Shown piece after piece: positions 11,972 through 23,500 of a stretch of DNA of 64,000 nt. The notes beneath the pieces were generated by a model. That model searched no databases. It saw only the letters and a list, made by a program, of their open reading frames with translations, and had not been told where the DNA came from. Made by a program: the position numbers and the translations under genes. Each line of letters begins with the position of its first letter. Within the stretch, counting starts at the first letter, position 1. Origin of the DNA: Stratiolaelaps scimitus (Eukaryota; Arthropoda; Arachnida; Mesostigmata; Laelapidae); NCBI GenBank assembly GCA_019614645.1, contig JABWDB010000003.1, forward strand, positions 21,103,001-21,167,000, in the 5' to 3' direction.

Positions 11972-13310
11972 GTAGCACTGCAGACTGTAAATTTTCTGAC
12001 GATCACGATAGTTGGGTGAATTGAACAAGCGCGTTGGTTAATCACCGGAGTGATTCGTTGATGACGATCGCGCGACAACCGATTCATCATCGGAATGATT
12101 CGTGCGGATCGTCGTTGCGTTAACGTATGCACCAACTCTTGAACAGGTGCCCTTCCGCGTTATCCTTCCTTACCAGGCGTAGCAGTACAGATACGATCGA
12201 AGGGCTTGTTCGGAACTGTGGGTCGTTTTCAAATATTTTCAAACAAAACGAACACGGCGAACAGTGGCCCGCATTTTGTTCGTCTGCACATTATACAAAC
12301 AGTAAATATGTGCTCGACGAATCCAAAAACAGGAACAATACCGCGTTTGGGTTACACGTCTCTCGGAATATTACAAACTGTGCTTTGTCAGAGCCACAAA
12401 GTATTTCCTTCGAAGTGTATGCTCTCGCTTCTAGATATGTTTGCTCTGCACCTATAATGCATACAGTTTGGTCTAGAAAACAATCTAGAATTGCAGGAAG
12501 CCTTGCAATCGGAGAAGACACGCGGGCGTACGGGTTCGATCCCCGCCGTGGCACATTCGCATTTAAACGGGGATCCGTCTTATGAAGCAATGCCAAAAGC
12601 GGTTGTACCGTGGACGTTGAATGTTGGCTGTGAGTCAGTCCATAAAATTTAGAATAGAAGGACTATTCGAGAACGAAAAGTTACCAGACACCCTACGCGT
12701 GTTCCATTCCTTTGAACATCTCAATGTGTCTGCTTGAAGCGTATTACCTGCAGTGCAACATCAAAACGAATTTGATGCCTCTCGATTTTACTTGAGATTT
12801 CGTGTAGTTTCCGCATCGTGTTAACCATATCTGATCTGTAGGCATCTGTCAACAGCAGGTGATAGTCCTGAAAATTGACAGCATACGTATAGACGTTAAG
12901 CATATAGATATATACGCCACAAATACAAATTCTCCATCTAGTAAGTAGATGGAGAATTTGTATTTGTGGCAGCGATTGACAATCTCGTGGCCAAGCAACG
13001 TGCGGACTTTCGTTGGTTGTTAGTCTACCTAGTTCTACCGTATCTTCTGCGTGATCAGCCACTTAACAAAAGTGAACTTTCTACCATCTAGAATGGAAGA
13101 CACCGCTAAATATTATCGTTCGTTACGAAGCGGACATATAAACAAGATTAGAATATATAAAAGGACGCATTTCCTAGTTTTAAAAGTTACCTTCAAGACT
13201 TTGTCGATACTGTTCGCACCCGCGATTAGTTTCTGCATGTCATCCTTCGTCCTCTGTAGGAGATCCTTGTTCTCTGTCCGGAGGCTGTTGATTGTGCCTC
13301 TTGTGCTCAT
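11232..13310 (-). CDS. NSMCE2: E3 SUMO-protein ligase NSE2 (MMS21), SMC5/6 complex subunit
   Basis: Four minus-strand exons, 13310-13191, 12867-12748, 11837-11634 and 11438-11232, all with GT-AG borders and phase-0 introns, give a 216-residue protein (human NSE2 is 247). The first two exons are helical and charged, as expected for the coiled-coil that binds the SMC5 arm. The third is acidic, then Arg/Thr-rich. The last is the SP-RING: NKRCHHLY gives Cys174 and His176, and RCPIAGC gives Cys195 and Cys200, the expected single-zinc C-x-H...C-x4-C set, with DPLSKAP before it and HIREDDLE after it. The family sumoylates SMC5/6 and partner proteins during DNA repair in the nucleus. The protein ends soon after the SP-RING, lacking the human C-terminal extension; a small further exon cannot be excluded. 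It is convergent with Ran and divergent from GOPC. Confidence 0.88.
11896..11972. repeat. Compound (TC)n-(TA)n microsatellite
   Basis: About 50 bases of TC repeat pass directly into about 25 bases of TA repeat. It lies in NSMCE2 intron 2, 60 bases upstream (in gene sense) of exon 3. On the transcribed sense strand it reads as TA then GA, so it does not serve as the polypyrimidine tract. Confidence 0.9.
12530..12655 (+). repeat. SINE-like element, copy 1 (B-box head plus conserved body)
   Basis: A strong RNA polymerase III B-box-like block, GGGTTCGATCCCC (12533-12545), is followed about 30 bases later by a body of about 75 bases beginning GTCTTATGAAGC and containing GTTGTACCGTGGAC. The body has a second copy at 16071-16155 at roughly 75-80% identity by eye. 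Position is NSMCE2 intron 2. A clear A-box was not found, so the left edge is uncertain. The architecture fits a tRNA-derived SINE. Confidence 0.5.
12916..12970. repeat. Perfect 25-bp inverted repeat with 5-base loop
   Basis: Arm 12916-12940 (GCCACAAATACAAATTCTCC...) is the exact reverse complement of 12946-12970, with loop GTAAG. It lies in NSMCE2 intron 1, about 50 bases upstream (in gene sense) of exon 2. No mismatch is visible in 25 pairs, so it is recent or under constraint. It is shorter than a usual pre-miRNA stem. Confidence 0.9.
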
Positions 13311-15080
13311 CGCTGCAGATTCTCAAAGATCTCCTAAAGAGAGAAAAGAGGTAATTCGTCAGTTCTTCTGTATCGACAGATCAAACAGATACTGCTAGAA
13401 TATGTGGACCTAGCCATATCGACTCCCTAAAAATAGTCTTCCATTCTGAGCTGTCACTTCGTACGACCGAATCCAGTCAAGGTGTACAATTCCGTTTCAC
13501 TTGGACTTGAGTTGGCATGCTTCTCTTTTGCACTTATTTCTGCAGGAGATTCGTGTATTGGATTATTAAAGCAAGTAAATATTCGACTGAAAACCTGTCG
13601 ATATTAATTACAGCTCTACGAACAATTTGCAACTTTTAGTGAATATCGAATAGGTCAAAGGGATGAAGCATAAACTGAACATTAACATATTGTAGTTGTC
13701 AAACACATGTTTAGTTAGATAAAATAGCATGCAGTTAACCTGACAATTATTATACAATATGCAAGTGGCCTTCTTGCGCCATCTCGATCAGATTATTTTG
13801 CGCCGGCCTCACCAGATAAATCTCTGCTATACTGCCGGACGGGCTATTTCTATTATGGACAACACGTATCCATTAGAGCCCAGTCGAAATCAATCAGGGC
13901 AAAACACATTCGTTCCCAAACATGCGCCGGAGATCAACAGAAAACATATGTATATATTCTACAAAGGCCATTGAGTAAAAGAAATCAATAATATTTCAGT
14001 GAGCTGAAGATAAGAAATAGAAACTAATAATCTTATTCTACCGATGGAAAAGTCCCTCCTAGTGAAAGCTCGTATAGATATCACATTCGTTTATTGCCAT
14101 TATTGTCCTAAACACTATCTGGGTACTATGTCAAGAGGATAGTAGCTTCTGCAGTAACCTCGAGAGTTTGCTTCTTCTAGACATTCCAGCAGGATAATTT
14201 CTAAATAACTTTTATCTGCCAATAAGACAAGCAGGTATATAATTCGACTAACTGGGATTGAATATCTAGTTTGGCCGGCTCATCATTGGTCTAAGATGGG
14301 GCGATCTTTAGAGACCTTGTATGTTAAGGATCTCTCGATTCACTTCACCGACAGCATCAGATGAAGATTTTGCAGCTGAATTTCTCGGGTTCAGGCTGCG
14401 TCTTTGCGTCAATAAGAAGGGAACACATGTTTCTAACATTACACTCGATTTCCAGGGACCTGTGATGTGTCAAGCATTCGCTGTAACACTCTCCTATTCA
14501 TCTCAGTGTTCAGCCCCTAATTCGTCGTAGTAACCCGCACGAAATCTTCGGTTGGCACGACATTGTGTCCCTCTAACTATGTGTTTGTTTTATACAATAG
14601 AGGAAAACATTTCGCCGAGTACTACAAACGTGTTTCATTTGATTTAGATTTGTCGACACGGTCTCACATCCGTTCCATAAATCGGCTTAATAACATACTG
14701 TCACTCGGTATGCATATTGTGTTAGGACGCAGTCGCGAAATCGTTTCCATTCGTAATTGAACTCACTCGATAGCTTTGGCATGACACCCCATTCAAATAA
14801 CTTTCGATGGCGGGCACACCGGACCCGCTGAACTTAAACAGTTGGCAGTCTATTCGGACTCTCCAGGATCGTTCCGTCATCTAATCCATGTTCCGTCAAA
14901 GAACACGATCAAGTCTTATACCGCGTCGATTTTGTGTTATCGTGTCGGAACACACGCACTCGTTGATCAGGTGGCGTTCGTTTTGAGAGGCCTTTTTGCA
15001 CAGCTGGGTGTGTGCGTGTGTCTGGCTAAGTGGCTACGTGAAATTGTGAGGGGTACCTCGGGTAATAATTATGCTTTAGA
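13311..15080. other. Divergent promoter region between NSMCE2 and GOPC
   Basis: About 1.8 kb separates the two start codons, so both promoters and 5' UTRs lie here. No family-like reading frame is visible; frames at 13759-13974, 14321-14530 and 14842-15132 look random. No clear TATA box or CpG island could be assigned by eye. A two-codon upstream ORF lies at 15071-15079 immediately before the GOPC start. Confidence 0.5.
15071..15079 (+). promoter_or_regulatory. Minimal upstream ORF before GOPC start
   Basis: ATG CTT TAG ends two bases before the GOPC ATG at 15081. If it is inside the 5' UTR, such a minimal ORF could reduce or delay initiation at the main start, or permit reinitiation next to it. 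The transcript start is not known. Confidence 0.35.
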
Positions 15081-17462
15081 ATGGGATCGACTGAGAACAG
15101 CGCGAGCCCGGGCCCGGGCCCAATCGCCCTGAAATGGGTCCAACTGCTCGAGAAGGAGTTCGACAAGGTGCGTCACATTGTTGTGTGGACACGACACAGC
15201 CTTTCGTTCATTCTGTCTCCTCTACATTCGAGATCGCCATAGCGTCAACTCTATCGTACCCACCTCCCTCATGTGTTCCTTGCGTTGACAATCGGTAGCG
15301 GCTCTGACAGCGGCGAACTCGCGCCGTCACCTACCGCTGGTCACAGACTCCTCGCTAACCGTCCTGTTTTCGCATACATCTCCTGTCAGTGTTGAACGCC
15401 CCCCTGACTCGGGACCCGAGGAGAATTGTATAGCCTAGCCATAGCGTATTACCTTTCAGACGCGCGCTTAATGACCACGTCGACACTAGAAGTGGTCAGA
15501 TTCAACGGTGCCGTTACTACCATGACTATTAAATTGCTGGCGAAATTACACTTGTGTTAATGATAATAGGTCTTGTCACCTCACGGCTTAAGGACACCGG
15601 GTATTCGATTTAGAAAACGAACACCATATATAGATATCTATATGTATATATATTTATTTGTATTTGTCTTATCGATCAGTGCACCTGCACACAATGTGAT
15701 ATTTATTTTTGCTTGTTCGCTACCGCGTCAGCATCTGGTATGTTGACGTTATCCTTGTTTCACGTAGGCAACTTGCATCGTATGCAGGGTGAATTACGTT
15801 CGTGTTGACCTGTGTACATTGACAGCTCCTATCGTGTGTAGATACTGCGCCTCTTACAAATTGGAACTCAGATACGTAAACGGTTTTTGCAATCGCAATG
15901 CTGACGCTAATTTGAAGCAAATATCTGCATTTGACCAAAAATACGGTAGCGTACGTTAGGCTAAGTCTACGTAGTGTAGCAGGACTAGATTGCTTAATTG
16001 CCACGTTGGACGACTCCGAGTTGTCAAGTGCATGTATTCTATAAGCGTTAAAAGAGAGAGTGGGAGATGTGTCCTATGAAGCGTTATGCCGAGAGCAGTT
16101 GTACCGTGGACTAAGTTAAATGTTTAAAGCTGTGGGTCAGCTCGGAAAATGTATTTATTTTAGATGTATTCGGGAGCCCAATGTATTTAAAACTGCCAAT
16201 GGCCCTCACACTTCGGTTAGTAGCGAAGACGAAGAGCATTTTCGTCACCGTCATATCGATCTTCTAGTTTTAGATTTAGGTAGAATGGAAGCGCGATCAC
16301 ATGTCGTGGAACATGGGATTCTAGAAAGTTTACTTTGCTCGTCTGACATGGGATCAACTTGACAGGTACACAATAATGATGAAATAAAAGGTTGTGTTTC
16401 TCAAAGAGAACCACGCTGAATAGTTTATATAACTCTTCCATAGCATTGCGAGTGAATTGTTTTTTCAACAATATTTTAAATCTGTTAGGTATATGAGTTC
16501 ACATTGCTCGATTGTGGTTTATTTAGAGGACACGGGCATGGGCCACCCGGCATCATATATATATCTGGTTTGAGTTCAACGAGAGCAGTATTGAATCAGG
16601 TTAGAAGTAGCAGCTGCTATTCAGGTGCTAACACTGAGCGGTTGTGCACGGTTACTACGTAGTTATGTAGTTCTTATTAATTAAATCTGTCCTGAAAGCC
16701 GTCCGACGTGAAAGCTCCTTTGGTCTGTTTACGGGATTTCAATCAACGGCTCTCTTGCAACAATTATTTCTTAGTGTGCATTGGCCGTTTATCTAAAGTA
16801 GATGCAGGAAATTCAGGCATATTACTATCGTTTCTACCTGCTTTGTTTATGAAGTCTGATTGTGTCGAGATTGTAGATTGTGTATGAAACGTATTTGAAA
16901 ATACTTCACCTCGAACTAGCTAAACTGAACTTGAAATGAAAGCGATTCCTGCCGTACAATTGATCCGCATGGTCTTAAGATACTTTCGGAAGCAATTGTC
17001 TAATTATCAATCATATGTTACATTATTGTTGATTCGCACTCTCTCACTTTTCCGTGACTATCGAACCGTTTCGATTACTGAGCATAGTGGTGAATCAAAT
17101 TCGTTTGAAAAGAAGTCGCTCCCTGTACCCCGAAGATTTCATCGCACTGTCCGTCAGTATATCTATCGCCTACATGCTGTCACAACGTTGGGAACGATAG
17201 TTTCAGTGGTGTCCTAGAGCGTTTTCATTAAATGTGGACTTAATTAATATCGTGTTGCAGGTGTACATCGAGTTGGACTCGATGCTTGGCGTCCTCGAGG
17301 GGGAACATCAGTCACTATGCTATCAAGGAAAAGAACGTTTGTCTGCCATGTGTGCAGCCTTTGGCCAACTCGTGCACAAGGCCCTCGCCGTCTGCGAACT
17401 TAATGCGAAGCTACAGGTACTACCATCTAGCCGGGCACACCTGTGCCTCGTTGCTTGAGTTT

Positions 17463-17501
<39 letters not shown>

Positions 17502-20500
17502 ATTTATGCTATGCATGCGGCCGGATAGAGACACACAATGATACCAGTTCATTTATTTATGTCTAATCCTGAATTAGATGAACATCATGAACTAGAGTTA
17601 CTGTCACGGAAGGCTTTTTGGTCGCTCCTTGTATTGGGACTAAAAATGTGGTCGTCCATAGCATTTCCATATTCCTGTCTTCTGAGCAAAACGTCATCGC
17701 AGGTAATTTCATCCATTGGCTTTGTTATTTTGTTACTCATTTTCGATCGAAACCATTCATTGCCGGAACTAGAGGGGTTATGATCAGTATGCTCTGTGAT
17801 TATTCAGATAATACTCGATAAGAGATTGGATTTATTGTGTTTATTTATTAAAGGTACACTACGACACTGCCCCTAATCTTTGTTTAATGAAAAATATCGA
17901 GAAGAAGTTGTTTAGTTTTGCTTCTTCTTTGCGTTACCTCGGGTCGTTATTTGTTTCCCATGATAAATATGTAGAAAAGGTTATCATCTGACCTTTCTCG
18001 ACGTTCGAAGCGAATTTCGATTACGCCAACAACCGTCTCATCTAAGCTTTCCATTTACGATGCGTCTACTCGGTAATGACATTGAATTTCACCTCGTTTC
18101 AGTATTCATAATTATGATTATTGGTCGAAGTAATTTTCACCCCAAGTGCGTTGGGGAAATTCTACAAAGATCTCCGATACGCCTCTGTACAAAGTACAGT
18201 TCATTCTTATGCCTATATTTGCCTTTACCTTTATTATCATGTTTGTCATTATTGCAATTGCGTTTTCCAACCAACGTTTTTTCTGAGTCTCGCCGCTTTA
18301 TCCGCCATACGGTGAACGTCGTTCAGCCTGCTCAAGTGTTGCAAGTTTTCCCTTTTTCAGCCAGACTCGGTAGCTTGAAGTGTTAAAATCACGAAACGGG
18401 AGTATCCATGGATTTTCAGTGTAACACGGCCGCTGTGACAACGGCTACAGGTGGAATTGTTGACGCTTACAGCGTTGGCCTGCTGTTCGGCTGTTGGTTC
18501 AGCGATTGACTAGATGAATCGTAGAGCACCCATGGGGCGTGGATTAAAATCAGCCTTAGGATCCTCGGTCTGCGGCATGTTGTGGAGCTCGTGCAGCTCC
18601 CGGTTGGCCTCGCCGGAGGCACCGGGTGCGTCTGAAGGGGCGGGTCGTGAAGTCCTACAAAGATAGCAGCATTAACACAATGCAATATAGCAATAACAAT
18701 ATAGCACTACTAACACTATGCCTCTAATACAGAGGCGATGCATGGAGGGCGTAGAAATGTGTGTTTCTAACTGATATCTATCGTGAAGGCATTGACATGA
18801 ACATTGGCGGCCAAGAGGCTGATTCACACTCGATTGGCTCGAGCCCCACTGGGTGTCAGGTTTATGATGGATTTTATTCCCTCATCCACTTGTTAGTTGT
18901 CTTAATAGGCGAATGTGTGCATGTATCCCATAAGGAAGATCCCACATTATGCGTCACAACAACAACAATAATAATAACAGTCATCCGTTTATGTTAGCAA
19001 CAACAACATCAACAACAGCAGCAGCAGCAGCAAGAAGAAGAAGAAGTAGAAGAATGCTGCAATGAAAGCTTGTTCATAACAACAAAGATAAAGTGCTCTT
19101 ACACTAGATACGGAGGCCGGCTGTCTCTGCTTTCTCACTAAAGTCGTTTGTTGTGGTACCTAGAGCCATACTCAAGCGATTTGCTGCCAGGTCCGAAGTG
19201 TCCTTCGAAGGTCCCGCCATTGAGATTGTGCATCTGCAGCGTAGAGCCATGTGACGACTGGCCGATTGCGCCTCCATTAGCTCCATTTTGTTGGTTGAGA
19301 ACGCCATCCACGTACTCTCTGAGTTGGCTTAGCCTCTTCTCGAACGTTGCCGTGATGTCTGACGATGTGTTCCGTAGGGCGGCGAGTAGTTCAGCCTGTT
19401 GGAGCGCTACACTCGATGATGTGTCGCTGTGCTGGCGATCGGCCTATGCATGCGAGTGTTCGTTTCAGACGGAGTATTATTGATTGCCAAAAAATAAAAA
19501 AAACACGCACGACTCCTTGTTATTCGGGTAGCTCGGTGTCGTTTCGCGTTGATCGGCCTTGATATGCATATGGGCAGACCATAGAAAAGGCTTAAGGGAT
19601 GGTAGATATACCAACGAAGCGAATCAATCTGCTTGGATTCAGTCTATCTCAGTGATCAATTTGTGATGACACTCACCTGCAGTGAGCACGACTCGGACAG
19701 TTTGCTTTGCGACTCTTGAAGAACCTTGAATGCTTGTGCCACATTCTGGTACAGGTTCTGGAGTTTCTGTTCAAACGTGCGTCCAACCACTGACAGAGCT
19801 TCACCCATATCTCTGATAGATGATAAAATGAATTAATCAAAAAATAAGAAGGTTGTGATTAGGGTAGATAGAAAGAACTCCTCGGTAGCTTAATAGAACT
19901 CCGACCCCCAGTTCCCGACACAGTGTGATCGCGTGTTTCTGGGGCTTCGTATCGCAACACACAGAACGCGAATATCGAACCTTGGCAGATCGTTCGTCGA
20001 TTCCGGGAGAAATACGCTTCGCTGTTATCGACGCTAGCCCTGGCTAAAATCGTCCTGTGTTGAACATGACGCGACGACGATAAGGACAACAGCGAAATTT
20101 CGCTCGAATTGATATGGTAGGTAAACATGTGATTGCTATATAAACAAGGTTCCATGTCTAGACGCCGTGTAATGTTGGATTAGCTCATTCAGCTTGCGGT
20201 AAGGCCAAACCTGTTCTGTTGTTCGGAACTGCTTAGGATTGCTTCGAGGTGGTGTCGGAGTTTTTGAAGCTCTTCCTTGAAGGATTCCGCGCCTTTGTCC
20301 AAACATCTATGTTCTCCCTGCAAGTGGTATTTTTCTCTCTTAGCTAGATTATATATTCATGGATGTCACAGCACTAATAGCCAAATAATCGCTGTTAAGT
20401 TCTGCCATGGTTCGCTTCAAGTACTTACATCGATACGTAGAGTTCCGTTGACCAAACCTTCCCGGACTTCATTTATAGCTGTGGTCATCTTTGTCATATG

Positions 20501-23500
20501 AGCGCGGAAACGTTCCTCCAGCTCAGAAGTTACGTTGGATACCTCGCACTTAGCTTTGTTGACGATTGTTTCATTAATGATTCTGCAGGAAGCGTCAGGA
20601 AAAGAATGACCTATTAGTGAGTGTCGTGAGTTTGCCTAGACTTCGAACGGAGTGCTGTCTTCAGGTTAACACGTATAACAAAGAATCGTTCGATAAAAGG
20701 TGGCTTCTTGTTCTCGGCAACGGCGTTGAAATGTTCACATAGCGATAATGCGCCATTACGGAGTTACAGCCGAAATTATGACCTTTGCGAATGCATGCAA
20801 CTTGCAATAATTTATATATACCTGTCTAGCCTGGTATAAATTCCCTCTACGATAGCGTAGTCGGACTCTGACTCTGGACTCTGTTGCTGTAGACGCATCT
20901 TTCTGCCTTCGCCGAACGAATCCACGATCATTTTCCCCATCGAGCGGACAAGGTTTTCGACAACTTCCAGCTTTTGCAGAGACCTGTATCTCAATCAATG
21001 TCAATGCTCTCCTAGATTAGTCTTTAGCCACTTGTTTTTCGTACACAATTCATTCGTACAGTGCATACACGATGTCTCCGCGCAAATGCTATATCAATAT
21101 ATGCTTTGCGATAAACACGTATACATTCGGATATTTCCAAATATAAGCATTGCTTATTAAATATAAAAGACGAATTACGAAGTAAAATATAGAACCTTGT
21201 TTAACCTTTGATATTCGGTGTCTCTTTTGGAATCCTGTTTGACAGCTCTTCCCATAAGGTCCTCAAATTGCTTGTCATACCCATGGCTGAGCATATCAAG
21301 CTTTGTCCATGATCTTTCTAGTTTGGCGTCGATTTTGCCGTCAATCGTCGATAGTTTCGTCGAAAGTTTCTCGTTGATTACGTCCAACTTTGTATTCAGC
21401 TGTGTGGACTGGTCTTGCTGAAATCTCACAATTGGATACGATATTTCTGTTCAATTTTGTTTGCGATGTTGTCGAACGGTTCCGTCAGTGTTGCACTTTA
21501 CTGCATTTACTGCTTACGTTGTACGACATACTCAGACGTCCCTAGCGAACTTAGTTGAGAGTGGTTTTCGGGCTGACTCTCAGCCAACATTTATCGTCCA
21601 CGGTACTGCGAACCTAGTTAGGCCTATACTATGATATCTCTCTCTCTCTCTCTCTCTCTTTCTATTTGGACGATAACAAAGATGGTAGGAAATAACTTAC
21701 GTAGGTGGAGTAGGGTATTTCTGCTCTGACGGTTGGGACTCTATTTTCGAAGGTTCAAAATGGTACCGTAAACGGGTGCGGAATATATATCCTTCCTATC
21801 TGGATAACGTGTAGATGAGCTACACGATCAATGTACCATAGATGGATTCGAAGCGAAACGAATTCCTGAGATTTATCTCAACAAATCGAGCTAATCCTCG
21901 CCACACTTTAAGATGTCTACGACATTAAACCACCGATTAACCATAATAATTTACTCCTACGATAATTAGCGTTAAGTCAACTCGGTACTACGTTCATTCA
22001 GGAATCGACGGTTTCATCGTATTAAAATAACGCATACATACTATATGTATCTGCTTCAGATCAAAATGTTGACATTGTTCATATCAAAATGTACCTGCTT
22101 AGCGATTCTCTGCACATCTGTTGCAGCTTCTAGGCGGGCGAGTTTCTGTTCGATACTCTCTAGCCGTCTGCCCAGCTGTTGGGTGATGTACTCCACTGAC
22201 GTTTGGAATTTCGATATGGATAGATCCAATGTTTTAAGCTTGTCTTCGAGACCCGCCGTTCGGTCGATTACGGGCTAGGACAAAGGACAGACGAGCAATA
22301 ACTTTAGACAGAGCCACCGTTAGCTGCATAAAATATCTCCGCTGTATGTGGTGTGTATTCTTCTACTCTATATCACTGATACGTGACGAGGCAGTATTCA
22401 GCTCTCATCTCGCAATTGGTATCAAATGCGTAAAATCAGATAGGTTTGTTTTATTGGTAATCGCCGATGGGAATTGTGGGTTCTCCACTTTGGAAATCAG
22501 CGATCATCGCTACAAATAAGGACCGCGTAATATACATTTGTTTGTTATACTAAAATCAAGAGGCTTGAGCATAGTCAGTTTAGGCAGACAGGAGGACTAT
22601 CGCTTGGCATACGCCGAGCTCATTTTCTCAGTTGTTTGCATCGATGTGGACATTTTCTCCGTCCGACAAACGAAACCTCCATAGTTGCTCCTCCTCGTCG
22701 GAGATACGCATTCTACGAAATCGCTAAAGTTAGACAAGGGTCCCTCGCGCAGATTGCGGCTCTGGCTACAGCTGGCGATTGCCGAGAGCTCGCTTCAGGG
22801 TTACCGTGTTGTTTTTGTCATTTTGTGCTTGTACCAATGCACGCAGTTGTATAAATAGCGCCGTTGAGACTGCCTTCGTGGGCGCCCACCAGCGCCAGCC
22901 GATCAAAAGCCTAACGAGTAACAATCCGGTTAAACGCGCAGCCATCACGGTGTATAGTGGTTAACAGTAGTATGATACATGTGGCAGTTGCGGTTGGTGT
23001 AAAAGAACACAATCGCCGTTCGAGATTTATTATCTCAAACAGGGTGGTGTAACAGCGAACTCCGCATTGTTGCCAATCGCAAAAAAAATAGATCAGGGTC
23101 GGCGCTCGCGAACGCCACTCCGATATTGGCGTATCATTACTACTACGAAGCAATGATAATAATTCTCTCATTGGCTAGCATTGGAGTGAGTGGTCCTGTT
23201 TGTGGGCATTGTGTTTGATAGCGGGCGGGTAGTCTGTCTATGTGTATGCTATGGTCGTAGGCTAACACGATGCATCCTGGCTCATTGGCTCATTGCATCT
23301 TGGATACAACAACTAGGTGGCGTGACACGGATGAGCAACGGTCAGCGAAGCACTAACAGAACGCACCCAGACGCGTGCATACGCAAATAGCTCAGGTGTA
23401 AAGAAGAGCAACAGGCGGTGTACGGCGTACTCCCCATATTGATCGGTATCTCCCTCTATCTCTCTCTCTCTCTCTCATCTGACTGATCCGCCAGAGCCGT

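Noticed and set aside
19104..19159. Stop codon directly after the CTAG of nested-gene exon 8 as the gene end
   Set aside because: A donor at CTAG/GTACC joins in phase to 18654-18510, whose frame is open and Pro-rich to its own stop, giving a more sensible C-terminus.
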